Positions 48,874 through 58,387 of a stretch of 64,000 nucleotides of DNA are shown here, one piece after another. The stretch comes from Hoyosella subflava DQS3-9A1. Lineage in GTDB: Bacteria; Actinomycetota; Actinomycetes; Mycobacteriales; Mycobacteriaceae. The translations under genes and the position numbers were made by a program. The notes below the pieces were generated by a model. That model did no database searches. It was not told the DNA's origin and was given only the letters and a program-made list of their open reading frames with translations. Location of the stretch: the NCBI RefSeq assembly GCF_000214175.1, contig NC_015564.1, positions 1,240,001 through 1,304,000 on the forward strand. The letters are read 5' to 3'. Every line of letters begins with the position of its first letter. The stretch's first letter is position 1.

Positions 48874-49602
48874 GTGGATGTTGACGTGAAAGTTCAGCAA
48901 AAGCTCCTTGACCTTGCCGATGTCGACGCTGAACTCTTGCGCATCCGGCATCGTCGCATCAATCTCCCGGAAGACAAGGAGATCGAGCGGCTGAAGAAAG
49001 AGCGCCAGGCCCGGAAAGATGACGCAGTGGCAGCCGAGATCGCGCTCGACGACCTTGACAGGGACATCAAACGCCTCGAGCGTGAGGTCGATCAGGTGGG
49101 CCAGCGGGAGAAGCGCGACAACGCCCTCATGCAGTCTGGGACCGTGGCCGCGAAACAGCTATCCGAGTTGCAGCATGAACTCGGCACTCTCGGTCGTCGC
49201 CGCTCGCTGCTCGAAGACGAACTGCTCGACATCATGGAGCAGCGCGAAGCGGCTGAGGAGAACTACAAGCACGCCGGTGCACGGCTCTCTCACGCGGAAG
49301 AGGAACTCGACGCCGCGGGGAGTAAACGCGGGGATGCGACGGCGGATCTCGATGTCGCGGAGAAGCGGTGCGACACAGATCGCGAGAAGCTCACACAGCT
49401 CTTTCCCGAAGAACTTCTTAGCTTGTATGAGAATGAACGACGTTCGCACAGTGTCGGCGCTGGCAGACTCCAAGGCAGCCGCTGCGGTGCGTGCCGTATC
49501 GAGCTTGACCGCGGGGAGCTCGAACGAATTAAGGCCACCCCGCCGGAACGCGTGGTCCAATGCCCCGAATGCGGCGCGATCCTTGTTCGCGCGGGCCGAT
49601 AA
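48874..49602 (+). CDS. Coiled-coil zinc-ribbon protein (Rv2229c-like)
   Basis: 242-residue protein with a long antiparallel coiled coil (about 5-190, rich in Glu/Arg/Leu heptads) and a C-terminal C4 zinc ribbon (CGACR near residue 208 and CPECG near residue 232). This is the C4-type zinc-ribbon family present next to the RNase H gene in Actinobacteria. Function unresolved; nucleic-acid binding is plausible. GTG start; the RNase H gene begins 6 bp later. Confidence 0.88.
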   Translation: MDVDVKVQQKLLDLADVDAELLRIRHRRINLPEDKEIERLKKERQARKDDAVAAEIALDDLDRDIKRLEREVDQVGQREKRDNALMQSGTVAAKQLSELQHELGTLGRRRSLLEDELLDIMEQREAAEENYKHAGARLSHAEEELDAAGSKRGDATADLDVAEKRCDTDREKLTQLFPEELLSLYENERRSHSVGAGRLQGSRCGACRIELDRGELERIKATPPERVVQCPECGAILVRAGR

Positions 49603-49608
49603 GGCACG

Positions 49609-50730
49609 GTGACTGGAGCGTTGACTACAACGAATGCGAAGAAGCGCGTGATCATCGAAGCGGATGGTGGGTCGCGAGGGAACCCGGGGCCAGCGGGCTA
49701 TGGAGCGGTGGTTCTCGACCCTGACGACCGCACCGTTCTGGCGGAACGCAAACAAGCGATCGGGATCGCCACCAATAACGTCGCTGAATACAGCGGTCTT
49801 ATCGCCGGCCTCGAGGCGGCCACCGAAGTCGGTGCGCATGAAGCGGAGGTCCGCATGGACTCAAAGCTGGTCGTCGAGCAGATGTCAGGCCGGTGGAAGG
49901 TCAAGCATCCGGACATGATTCCGCTGGCACGTCGTGCGGCTGAGCTTGCGCAAGCGTTCAGCCATGTTGAGTACCGCTGGGTCCCCAGGGCAGACAACGC
50001 GCACGCTGACCGCTTGGCCAATGAGGCGATGGACGCTGCCAACGAGAACGGTGAGCAACCTCCACCGAAAACGGAGGAAATGGCACCCGGCTGGACGGGA
50101 GCTGTGGGCAAACCCACTCGGCTGCTGCTGCTGCGCCACGGGCAGACGCAACTTTCCATCGAGCGGCGCTACTCCGGCAGAGGCGACCATGCACTCACAC
50201 CAGAAGGACACCGTCAAGCGCGATTCGCCGCCGAAAGGCTCGCTCGTCAGCGCGGACGCATCGCCGCTGTCGTCTCGTCGCCATTGACGAGAGCGCAGCA
50301 GACAGCCCACGCCGTAGCCGAGGGCTTAGGCGTGGATGTACACGTGCAGGACGGTTTCATCGAGACGGACTTCGGGGAGTGGGAAGGCCTCACCTTCGCC
50401 GAGGCGGCTGAGCGTGACCCGGAGCTATTTCAGCGCTGGTTGACCGACACCTCGGTTGCACCGCCTGGTGGTGAGCCATTTGACGAGGTTCACCGGCGCA
50501 TCCAGAAGGCCAAAGATGAGCTCGTCGCCGAGTACAGCGGCGCCAACGTGATCGTGGTTACCCACGTCACCCCAATCAAGACGCTTCTGCGGATTGCCCT
50601 CGATGTGGGTCCCGCACTCCTATTCAGGCTGCACCTCGATCTCGCGTCGCTGAGCATCGCGGAGTTCTACCCGGACGGCGGGGCCGCCGTCCGGCTGATC
50701 AACGACACAAGCCACACGCACACGCGTTGA
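49609..50730 (+). CDS. Bifunctional RNase H / histidine acid phosphatase
   Basis: Fusion of an N-terminal type I RNase H (about 12-145) and a C-terminal phosphoglycerate-mutase/CobC-type phosphatase (about 168-365), as in Rv2228c. RNase H acidic residues lie in IEADGGSRGNPGPAGYG, NNVAEYSGLIAGLEA, VRMDSKLVVEQ and ADNAHADRLAN. The phosphatase has LLLLRHGQTQLS and the second catalytic His in VVTHVTPIK. The phosphatase half may act as an alpha-ribazole phosphatase in cobalamin synthesis. A charged linker joins the halves. rnpB begins 60 bp downstream. Confidence 0.93.
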   Translation: MTGALTTTNAKKRVIIEADGGSRGNPGPAGYGAVVLDPDDRTVLAERKQAIGIATNNVAEYSGLIAGLEAATEVGAHEAEVRMDSKLVVEQMSGRWKVKHPDMIPLARRAAELAQAFSHVEYRWVPRADNAHADRLANEAMDAANENGEQPPPKTEEMAPGWTGAVGKPTRLLLLRHGQTQLSIERRYSGRGDHALTPEGHRQARFAAERLARQRGRIAAVVSSPLTRAQQTAHAVAEGLGVDVHVQDGFIETDFGEWEGLTFAEAAERDPELFQRWLTDTSVAPPGGEPFDEVHRRIQKAKDELVAEYSGANVIVVTHVTPIKTLLRIALDVGPALLFRLHLDLASLSIAEFYPDGGAAVRLINDTSHTHTR

Positions 50731-50790
50731 CGCGCCGCGCGGGTGGTACCGGGCGTTCACTTTGCTGCACCCCCGGATATCCTTGGAGTG

Positions 50791-51225
<435 letters not shown>

Positions 51226-51245
51226 CTTTCACACTCAGCCGGTGG

Positions 51246-52244
51246 TCACGCCGACTGGCCGCGAGGAGGGCCTGCATCGCCGTGGAACACCATCGTCTTA
51301 TAAACCTTGTTAGTTCCGGTGTTCCATTGGCTCACCGCCAGATACAAATCTTCCAGTGAGGATCCGGGGATCACGTATCCGCCATACAGCTGCGCTACGC
51401 GTCCGTTGGCGTGGTCTTCAGCATCCCAGGTCGTGCCAGTGAGGACGGTACGGGTCGGTGCGCGGTACAGGTTGTTCGTAGGGTGCGTGAGTATCGCAAC
51501 GCGGATTTGGTAGTTGCCGGCGTCGAACCAGGAGAGGACGAACCGGTCCGCGACTCGCCTTAACGAGATTTCGCCAAACTGGCCAGTCAAGACAGGTGTG
51601 GCCTTGTTCCCCCACTGCCAGCCGCGTCGCTTGGTCCACCCCCACGGCGTCCACGCTTTCTTGTCCAGTACTGACGACTCGGCAACGCGGTAGAGGTAGA
51701 GCGGCTTGTTCCGCTGAAACCCGGTAGTAAAGGCGTACACATACCCATCGCCCCCACGTTCCCAGGTGATGAGCTGCATGTTGGCGCCTTTCCGCCACCC
51801 GCTCCACGCCGCTCGCGTGGGTGACCAGTGCTCACCATGGTCGTTGGACGTAAATATGCGGGTTTTAGTCACGTGGTGGAGTCCGTCGTTGCGCATCGCC
51901 CACAGGTAGACGGTCCCGTCGAGTGTGAGAACGTCAGCGGGAAGCCAGGTGACACCGTTGGTGTTGCTTTCCGGAATGAGCCGCTTTGCGTAGTCCCCAC
52001 CGGCAGCGGAATTAAATGTCACTCCCGCGCTCGGGTGTGCCCGTTGGGAACGCAGCAGCACTGGGGACCGCCAGCCCCTCGTGCCCGGGCCAGTACCCTC
52101 GAAGGTGTCGCCGAACACCCATCCGATCGTTTCGTGGTCCGGCAACACAGCAGGAATGCCCAGATCGGTGCCGACTACGCCAAACTTGGCACTTGACGTT
52201 CCCGGCCCGGTGAGGTCGCACAGCTTGGTAAATCCTGCCGTCAC
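51246..52244 (-). CDS. DUF4185 protein of phage-lysis type
   Basis: 332-residue DUF4185 (GH183-type) protein without a signal peptide. It shares with the secreted copy at 39232 the motif pair FGVVGTDLGI and WVFGDTFEG, then a beta-propeller-like series of WDAEDH/WFDAGNYQIRV blades. GTG start with AAAGG upstream, 18 bp downstream of the amidase gene on the same strand. Lacking an export signal beside an endolysin, it looks like a phage enzyme for cutting envelope arabinan at lysis; that role is inference. Its stop lies 20 bp from the rnpB 3' end. Confidence 0.8.
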   Translation of the reverse strand: MTAGFTKLCDLTGPGTSSAKFGVVGTDLGIPAVLPDHETIGWVFGDTFEGTGPGTRGWRSPVLLRSQRAHPSAGVTFNSAAGGDYAKRLIPESNTNGVTWLPADVLTLDGTVYLWAMRNDGLHHVTKTRIFTSNDHGEHWSPTRAAWSGWRKGANMQLITWERGGDGYVYAFTTGFQRNKPLYLYRVAESSVLDKKAWTPWGWTKRRGWQWGNKATPVLTGQFGEISLRRVADRFVLSWFDAGNYQIRVAILTHPTNNLYRAPTRTVLTGTTWDAEDHANGRVAQLYGGYVIPGSSLEDLYLAVSQWNTGTNKVYKTMVFHGDAGPPRGQSA

Positions 52245-52262
52245 AGCTACGTGCCTTTCTGC

Positions 52263-53372
52263 TCAGCGGCCGACCGGTAGGCGGTCCCGAATCCACTGCA
52301 GAACCTCTCGCAGTACAGTTCGTGGCGTCGTTACCGGTGGCTGCGGTTCGGTGGGCGCTGGTTCTTCGGTATCTGGCTCGGCGGGTCCTTCGGGAATCTC
52401 CGGCGCGACCTCTTCGAGAATCGGCTCGTCAGTTGGCGGCACTGCGGGTCCGCGAAGACCAGCAGCCCACGTACCCGGCCCGATCAGTCCATCAGGATTC
52501 CAGCCATTCCTGGCTTGCAGAGCCCGCGCAGCCGCTGCGGTCGCGGCATCCCATGCTCCCGTGTCAGGAATCTGCTGAGCTCGCTGCCAGTGCTTGAGAG
52601 CCTCCCGCCATTCGGGCCGCTCAGATGGGTGCAGCCCAGAAACTGACTGGACGGGCCCCTCGAGTGGACCGAAGTAGTAGCCTTCCGGCAGTGGGTAGTC
52701 ATCTGGGTTGCGGGGTGCGTTCATCCGGTTGACTACTTGCTGAACCTGAGCACGGAAGTCGTCCATGTCGATACCCGCAGGGTCGATTTTTCCCTCGGAG
52801 CTGTATTCCTTATGTCCGACGACGTTGCGGACCGGAAATCCAGCGCGGCGCACGAGGACCGCGCAGCCGCGGACATACGCGTCAAGTTGTTCTGGAGTCC
52901 AGTCATAGCGGCCCTGCGCGTCGGGTATGCCTCGGCTCACCGCTTCAATGCCGATGACGTGCCAGTTCGCATTGTCTGTGGGCCAGCCGGGCCAGGAACC
53001 ACGACCCGCGTGCCAGCAGACACCAGAGGCGATGACGCGATAGGTGCCGTCTCTTTCGAGCACAAGGTTCGACAACGGCCCCGGTAGATCAGGTCTGCCA
53101 TTCAGGACGACCTGCCAATCGTTGGGGCCACCACCGGCAGTGTGATGGCACATCACGCCACGAATGTCGCGGTACTCGCCGTGCCCACGCTGCCGCCAGT
53201 CAGGCTGCTCGACCACCCGGAGCCCCTCCTCGCGTAAGGCGTCTGCGAGCCACCACAGATTACCTATCCACGCCACAAGTGCCTCCCGTCTGCACTGGCC
53301 GTCCCAGTGCATGTGCATGATGCCAGTGAACTCTGACAATTTGCGTACCCGAGCGGCGCGGAAGGTATCCAC
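52263..53372 (-). CDS. N-acetylmuramoyl-L-alanine amidase, phage endolysin-like
   Basis: 369-residue peptidoglycan hydrolase without a signal peptide. An N-terminal segment (1-65) precedes an Amidase_2/PGRP domain (about 68-205) with zinc-ligand candidates H76/H77 (VMCHHTAGG), H121, H187 (VVGHKEY) and D197 (GKIDPAG). A peptidoglycan-binding domain follows (about 265-318, DGLIGPGTWAAG) and then a Pro/Glu-rich linker and short basic tail. The architecture and absence of an export signal resemble mycobacteriophage and Gordonia/Rhodococcus phage LysA. Start: GTG 53372 behind AGGAG (14 bp), with an internal ATG 53318 as alternative. Confidence 0.88.
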   Translation of the reverse strand: MDTFRAARVRKLSEFTGIMHMHWDGQCRREALVAWIGNLWWLADALREEGLRVVEQPDWRQRGHGEYRDIRGVMCHHTAGGGPNDWQVVLNGRPDLPGPLSNLVLERDGTYRVIASGVCWHAGRGSWPGWPTDNANWHVIGIEAVSRGIPDAQGRYDWTPEQLDAYVRGCAVLVRRAGFPVRNVVGHKEYSSEGKIDPAGIDMDDFRAQVQQVVNRMNAPRNPDDYPLPEGYYFGPLEGPVQSVSGLHPSERPEWREALKHWQRAQQIPDTGAWDAATAAAARALQARNGWNPDGLIGPGTWAAGLRGPAVPPTDEPILEEVAPEIPEGPAEPDTEEPAPTEPQPPVTTPRTVLREVLQWIRDRLPVGR

Positions 53373-53431
53373 GCCTCACCGAATCTCCTGGGTAACCGCC
53401 GGGATTCTCCGTAGCCTGGCACACTTGATTC

Positions 53432-53614
53432 ATGCGCGATGATGACCAGTGGTACTACTGCGTGACAGATGGAACGGTGCGGCAGGGCAAAGAATCACGT
53501 GGCCTTGATCGCATGGGTCCATACCCGGACCGCGCGGCTGCCGAGCGTGCGCTCGAGATCGCGAAGGAGCGCAATCGCGCTGCGGACGAGTCCGATGAGG
53601 AATGGCGGAATTAA
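53432..53614 (+). CDS. Small SPOR-like conserved protein
   Basis: 60-residue protein: DQWYYCVTDGTVRQGKES, then LDRMGPYPDRAAAERALEIA and an acidic tail. It matches a small actinobacterial family annotated as SPOR-domain-like, function unknown. ATG start; its last 4 bases overlap the end of the convergent CYTH/CHAD gene. Confidence 0.72.
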   Translation: MRDDDQWYYCVTDGTVRQGKESRGLDRMGPYPDRAAAERALEIAKERNRAADESDEEWRN

Positions 53615-55146
53615 CCCAAACGCTTCAGCTCGTGACGAAGCGCCTGCCACTGCTCCCGGTAGCGCTCCATAGCCGCGTCGGCGAGCTCTTGCTCATGCTG
53701 GGCAAGTAACTCGTACGCGGCGGAATCCGCACCGGACTTCTGAGCTGCGTTCGCGGCTTCAGTCAGAAGCGCCCGCGTGATGACGCCGTCCTGGTGCTCT
53801 CCTAGAGTTTCCTGCAGCATCTCGGCAGCCTTACGCACCCTTTTGACGCTCTTCTTCACCTTCTTGGAATTGTGTTCGCGAGAGGCGAGTTCGGCCGCGT
53901 ACCGGATGCGTTTACATTCCTTGCGCAGTGTGTGAAGCAGGTGGTCACGAGCATCTGGGTCAGCTTCAGCGCGCGACGCCTTCTCGGTTTTCGTCGCTTT
54001 GCGATAGATCCCCTGGATCGCGCTGCCGACGGCGTCGTCAGCTGAAGCGAGCGCACCCTCGTCAAACACCCCCGGGCTCAATAGCACATCAAGTGAATCT
54101 AGGAGCCGGAAGTACCGCTCGCCGCCGAGCGCATCCGTGACTGCGCGGTAAGCGTCCTGATAGGCCTTCTGCTGGCTGCTGATCAGCTTGTCTCGCACTT
54201 CCGCTGGGATGCTCCCCGCGGGCTGCTCATCGATCAGAGTCCGCAGTCGGTCCTCCATGACCTCGGCATCCCGCGCTGCGCCGAGCACGCGTGCGATCCA
54301 CTTCAGTTCTGATTCGATCTGATCGGTGGCCGACCTGTCGAATATCCGTCGGTAGGCACGGAGGATGCTGCGTATACGCCGGGCCGCAACTCTCATCTGA
54401 TGGATCGAGTCGTGCTCATCGGCGCGTACGCGGGGGTCGTAGGCCACGAAGGCCGCTCTGTGTTTGCGCAGCGATGTCAGCGTCATGCCCCCGGCAGTGC
54501 CTGCCGGATAGTCGGCGCCGCGTTCCGCCGCACTGTCTTCCGGGAGTGGGCCAAGGGCTTTCGCGAGTTTCGAAGGACTCAACGAGTCCCGCGCACCTGC
54601 GGCGAGCAGTTGCTTCCTGATTCGTTGCAGTAGCGCCTCGTCGCCGCCCGCGAGCTCTGCTTCCCACTCGCGCCAGCGGGACGTATGTTCATGCCCTTTG
54701 CGAAGCGAACGGGCGGTCACGTCATCGTCAGTGACCTCGGCGAGTACGGTGGCCGAAGCGTCGCTCAGGTGCCAAGTGCGCCGGTTGTTGATGATTTCCG
54801 CGACGGGCGATACGTCCTTGTCGCGGATGTGTACCCGCACGAGGTCGAGGAGCTCGTCAGGCGGGCCCTCTGTTAACGAAGTCAGTGGCAGGTGCAGTTC
54901 GGTACGTGCGCCTTTGGCCGGAGGGAGTTTTACATGCCACCCCTCGTCGCCGCCGCCCGTTCGGTGTCGCAGCGTGATGCGAGCCCGGATGAGCGCAAGA
55001 TCTTCAGTGTCGAAATAGGTCGCGTGGAGGGTATTGCGGGCTGGGTCAGCAACAGCGTCAACGCCCTGAATGCTGCCGAGTTCCGGGATTTCCGCATGCT
55101 GCCCAGCCTCGAACTTGAGTTCTCGCTCACGGCTTTGCGTCACCAT
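53611..55146 (-). CDS. CYTH and CHAD domain-containing protein
   Basis: 511-residue protein combining an N-terminal CYTH domain (about 3-195; ERELKFEAG is the EXEXK-type metal/triphosphate motif) with a C-terminal CHAD domain (about 225-500; conserved His in HQMRVAARRIRSILRAYR and HTLRKECKRIRYAAEL). CYTH enzymes act on triphosphates including polyphosphate, and CHAD helices bind polyphosphate, so a polyphosphate-related role is likely. Corresponds to mycobacterial Rv2226. The lipoprotein gene lies 4 bp upstream. Confidence 0.9.
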   Translation of the reverse strand: MVTQSRERELKFEAGQHAEIPELGSIQGVDAVADPARNTLHATYFDTEDLALIRARITLRHRTGGGDEGWHVKLPPAKGARTELHLPLTSLTEGPPDELLDLVRVHIRDKDVSPVAEIINNRRTWHLSDASATVLAEVTDDDVTARSLRKGHEHTSRWREWEAELAGGDEALLQRIRKQLLAAGARDSLSPSKLAKALGPLPEDSAAERGADYPAGTAGGMTLTSLRKHRAAFVAYDPRVRADEHDSIHQMRVAARRIRSILRAYRRIFDRSATDQIESELKWIARVLGAARDAEVMEDRLRTLIDEQPAGSIPAEVRDKLISSQQKAYQDAYRAVTDALGGERYFRLLDSLDVLLSPGVFDEGALASADDAVGSAIQGIYRKATKTEKASRAEADPDARDHLLHTLRKECKRIRYAAELASREHNSKKVKKSVKRVRKAAEMLQETLGEHQDGVITRALLTEAANAAQKSGADSAAYELLAQHEQELADAAMERYREQWQALRHELKRLG

Positions 55147-55150
55147 CGAG

Positions 55151-55558
55151 TCACCCTGGAAGGCTAATCATCGCTGAGCCGATCGAATCGATGTCGAGGT
55201 AGCTCAGCATCGAGGCGCGTACTTCTGGACACGCATTTTCGAGGGCGACATCTACGGCATCACGATTACGCGCCAGTTCGAGGAGATCCACGCCCTGGCT
55301 CGTCGCCCAATTGGCCACGAGACCATTCAGCGTCACTTTGCCGATAGTGGGTGTGTAGGTCCGGAACTCTTGTGCGCGCTCCTCGAGATTGGTGCACAGC
55401 GCCGATGCGTCAGGAAGCTGGAATGCGGGCGTTTCGGTGGGCATCGGGGGAGCGGTTTCAGTGCTCGGTGCATCGGTACAACCAGCGAGCGCGAACGTCG
55501 CCGTGACAATCACGGCTGCACCTCTCGCGGCCAATCGTGATGTGGTCGTCGTGGGCAC
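55151..55558 (-). CDS. Small predicted lipoprotein
   Basis: 135-residue exported protein: signal peptide with lipobox TFALAGC (Cys about residue 26), a Thr/Pro-rich linker and a small domain with two further Cys (CTNLEER and ACPEV) that could form a disulfide. I do not recognise the family. Four bp separate it from the CYTH/CHAD gene downstream, suggesting cotranscription. Confidence 0.72.
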   Translation of the reverse strand: MPTTTTSRLAARGAAVIVTATFALAGCTDAPSTETAPPMPTETPAFQLPDASALCTNLEERAQEFRTYTPTIGKVTLNGLVANWATSQGVDLLELARNRDAVDVALENACPEVRASMLSYLDIDSIGSAMISLPG

Positions 55559-55603
55559 CGTGCCTCCTGAACACTCGATAAGGGGCCTAGGGCCGCATGC
55601 TTT

Positions 55604-56449
55604 TTAGTTGGTAAAAGAGTGTTCGGGTGCGGGGAATGATCGATCGCGCACCGCGTCCGCATATTCTGTGGCTGCGCGCAGAAGCTCGTTCCCTACGGCC
55701 GCGAACTGCCGGACGAATTTCGCGGTCTTCCCGCGATTGAGTCCCGCCATGTCCTGCCAGACCAGAACCTGTGCGTCGCACTCATTTCCCGCGCCGATCC
55801 CGATCGTGGGAATTGTCAGTTTATGTGTCACTTCGGAGGCGAGTTCCGCTGGGACCATCTCCATGACGACTGAGAAGGCACCGGCTTCCTGTACTGCAAG
55901 TGCGTCGGCAATGAGCTGATCTGCCCCGCTTCCACGTCCCTGGACGCGGAAACCACCGAGGCTGTTCACACTCTGCGGAGTGAAGCCGATGTGCGCCATC
56001 ACGGGAATTCCTGCTGCTGTCAGCGCCTGTATTTTCGGAGCCATACGCTCGCCACCTTCGAGTTTGACAGCGTGCGTGCCGCCTTCTTTCAAAAAGCGTA
56101 TCGACGTTTCGAGTGCCTGTTCGGCGGAAACCTCGTACGAACCGAAAGGCAGGTCGGCAACAACAAGGGCATTCGGCGCGCCGCGAACGACAGCACGCAC
56201 CAGTGGGAGGAGTTCGTCAATAGTCACCGGCACTGTGGTGTCGTAGCCGTACACCACGTTCGCTGCCGAGTCCCCGACAAGCAGGACCGGAATTCCCGCA
56301 TCATCGAAGATCTGCGCGGTCGGATAGTCGTAAGCCGTGAGCATTGGCCACGGCTCGTGCTTCTCCTTCAGCGCCTGTAAGTGGTGAATCCGAGTTTTCG
56401 TCCGTTTGGGCTGCTGGCCCGCAGACCCGTACACAGGTGTCTCCGACAT
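55604..56449 (-). CDS. panB: 3-methyl-2-oxobutanoate hydroxymethyltransferase PanB
   Basis: First step of pantothenate synthesis: adds a hydroxymethyl group to alpha-ketoisovalerate from 5,10-methylene-THF. In the 281-residue TIM-barrel protein, metal and substrate motifs are visible: [63 protein letters not shown] and [21 protein letters not shown] in overlapping parts. It is divergent from the Hip1-like gene across 183 bp. Confidence 0.96.
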   Translation of the reverse strand: MSETPVYGSAGQQPKRTKTRIHHLQALKEKHEPWPMLTAYDYPTAQIFDDAGIPVLLVGDSAANVVYGYDTTVPVTIDELLPLVRAVVRGAPNALVVADLPFGSYEVSAEQALETSIRFLKEGGTHAVKLEGGERMAPKIQALTAAGIPVMAHIGFTPQSVNSLGGFRVQGRGSGADQLIADALAVQEAGAFSVVMEMVPAELASEVTHKLTIPTIGIGAGNECDAQVLVWQDMAGLNRGKTAKFVRQFAAVGNELLRAATEYADAVRDRSFPAPEHSFTN

Positions 56450-56632
56450 CGTGTTCCCTTCATGCCTCGAGGCCGAGTTGGCGGTCCCCGGGTTTGGGTG
56501 ATGACTCTCCTCAGTCTGCCACTACTGCGAAGCCAAAGACCGTCCTGAGCAGAGGGTGTGGCAGGGATCACGTGATCGTGGGAGGTGGCAGATTCACCGC
56601 CGCATCCGTCCTTGCGTGGCACTATCTGAGGA

Positions 56633-58285
56633 ATGATCGCGCATCGGTTCCCGCGTGCGGCGAGAGGGCGGTTCACCCGCAGGGGGTTCACTCTCGTCGT
56701 GGTTGCAGCATTCGCGCTCGCTGGGTGCGCCGGACCGGGGCCCGGAGATGAAGAAGGGCCGGAATTCGCGCCCGCTACTCCAACAGAGTTCCCTCCGGAA
56801 CTTGCGAGCTATTACCAGCAAACCGTGGAATGGGGGCCATGCGATGACTACGCCGTCGATTCCCTCGCTCGCGAGAGCCTCGCGCTGTACGAGTTCTCGT
56901 GTGCCCGTGTCGCGGTCCCCGTCGACTACAGCGATCCAGGCGCCCTCAGCCTCTCAGACGACCAGAACGGCTCCGCGAGCGCGGATGGCAACGTTGCCTA
57001 TGTAGCGCTCGCGCGACGCGCTGCGGAAGGCCAGAAGATCGGTTCTCTCGTCCTCAATCCAGGCGGCCCAGGGGTTGGCGGTGTGCAAACCGTCGCCGAT
57101 ATCACCACCGCTCTGTTCGGCACGGACGTGATCGAGCGCTTCGACATCGTTGGACTCGACCCGCGAGGCGTCGGAGCATCGTATCCGCCGATCGCGTGCC
57201 GGACCGACCAGGAGAAAGACGCCCACCGCGCGCAGGTTCGCGTGGATATGAGCCCGGAAGGGATCGCCGCGCATGAGGCTGAAAATGAACGATATGCAGC
57301 GTTGTGCGCCGAACGAACAGGGGAGGCGCTACTCGCGAGCGTGGGCAGCCGGGAAGGCGCCCGTGACCTTGATATTGTCCGGGCAGTACTCGGGGACGAG
57401 AAACTCAACTTCCTCGGGTACTCGTACGCCACCTATCTCGGAGCGTTGTACGCCGAAGCTTTCCCCACGAACGTCCGTGCGATGATCCTGGATGGAGCGG
57501 TAGATCCCGCGGAAGAAGCGGCCGAATCGGTGATTCGGCAAGGGGAGGGCTTCCAGCGCGCCTTCGATGCATTCGCTGAAGACTGCGCGGCACAGCGGGA
57601 ATGCGCACTCGGTGACGAGCCAGACCAGGCGGTAGCACAGTTTCGCGAGTTGGTGGACCCACTAATCGAGCAACCGGCGCAGACGACTGACCCGCGCGGT
57701 TTGAGTTACGAGGATGCCCTCACGGGGGTTGTCCAGGCTCTCTACGTGGAGCAGTTCTGGCCGTCGCTGCGCACGGGACTTGCTGAGCTTGCCGACGGAC
57801 TTGGTGACACCCTGCTAATGCTGGCAGACATCTACGAGGGGCGCGGCGACGACGGGCTTTACGACAACAGCAATGATGCGTTTGATGCCATCCGCTGCGT
57901 CGACAGCCCTCCCGAGATTGACCGCGAGACCGCTGGCGAGGTTGACCGCAGATACCGCGAGGCTGCCCCCTTCCTCGATGACGGCCGCGGCACTGGACGC
58001 GCACCACTGTCGATGTGCGCCTTCTGGCCCGTGCCTCATACCAGTGAACCGGGAACGCTCGATATCGCGGAGGAATTGCCCCCGCTGCTCGTCGTATCGA
58101 CCACGGGTGACCCAGCAACACCCTATGAAGCGGGCGTTGAACTCGCTGATCAATTAGGCGCTGCGCTGCTGACTTTTCGCGGCAACACGCATACTGCGGT
58201 TTTCCAGGGCATCCAGTGTGTGGACGATTACGCGGCGAGATATCTGATCGAGGGGGAACTGCCAGGGGAGGGCACCCTGTGCTGA
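56633..58285 (+). CDS. Hip1/CaeA-like lipoprotein serine hydrolase
   Basis: Secreted alpha/beta hydrolase of the tripeptidyl-peptidase/Hip1 group, 550 residues. The signal peptide ends in lipobox FALAGC (Cys32). Catalytic triad: Ser264 in GYSYAT, Asp493 in TTGDPATP and His520 in GNTHTAVF; the oxyanion segment is LNPGGPGVGG. It corresponds to M. tuberculosis Rv2224c (a cell-envelope protease that affects immune recognition) and the related Rv2223c; here there is a single copy in that place. Confidence 0.92.
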   Translation: MIAHRFPRAARGRFTRRGFTLVVVAAFALAGCAGPGPGDEEGPEFAPATPTEFPPELASYYQQTVEWGPCDDYAVDSLARESLALYEFSCARVAVPVDYSDPGALSLSDDQNGSASADGNVAYVALARRAAEGQKIGSLVLNPGGPGVGGVQTVADITTALFGTDVIERFDIVGLDPRGVGASYPPIACRTDQEKDAHRAQVRVDMSPEGIAAHEAENERYAALCAERTGEALLASVGSREGARDLDIVRAVLGDEKLNFLGYSYATYLGALYAEAFPTNVRAMILDGAVDPAEEAAESVIRQGEGFQRAFDAFAEDCAAQRECALGDEPDQAVAQFRELVDPLIEQPAQTTDPRGLSYEDALTGVVQALYVEQFWPSLRTGLAELADGLGDTLLMLADIYEGRGDDGLYDNSNDAFDAIRCVDSPPEIDRETAGEVDRRYREAAPFLDDGRGTGRAPLSMCAFWPVPHTSEPGTLDIAEELPPLLVVSTTGDPATPYEAGVELADQLGAALLTFRGNTHTAVFQGIQCVDDYAARYLIEGELPGEGTLC

Positions 58286-58387
58286 GATCGCGGTGTTAGT
58301 GCTGGCTCGCATCTGAGTCGTTGCTAGACACCGCCATCCCGTGCCGAACCCGGTTGGCGGGCCACCTTAGGTGATAACCTCGCCCGT

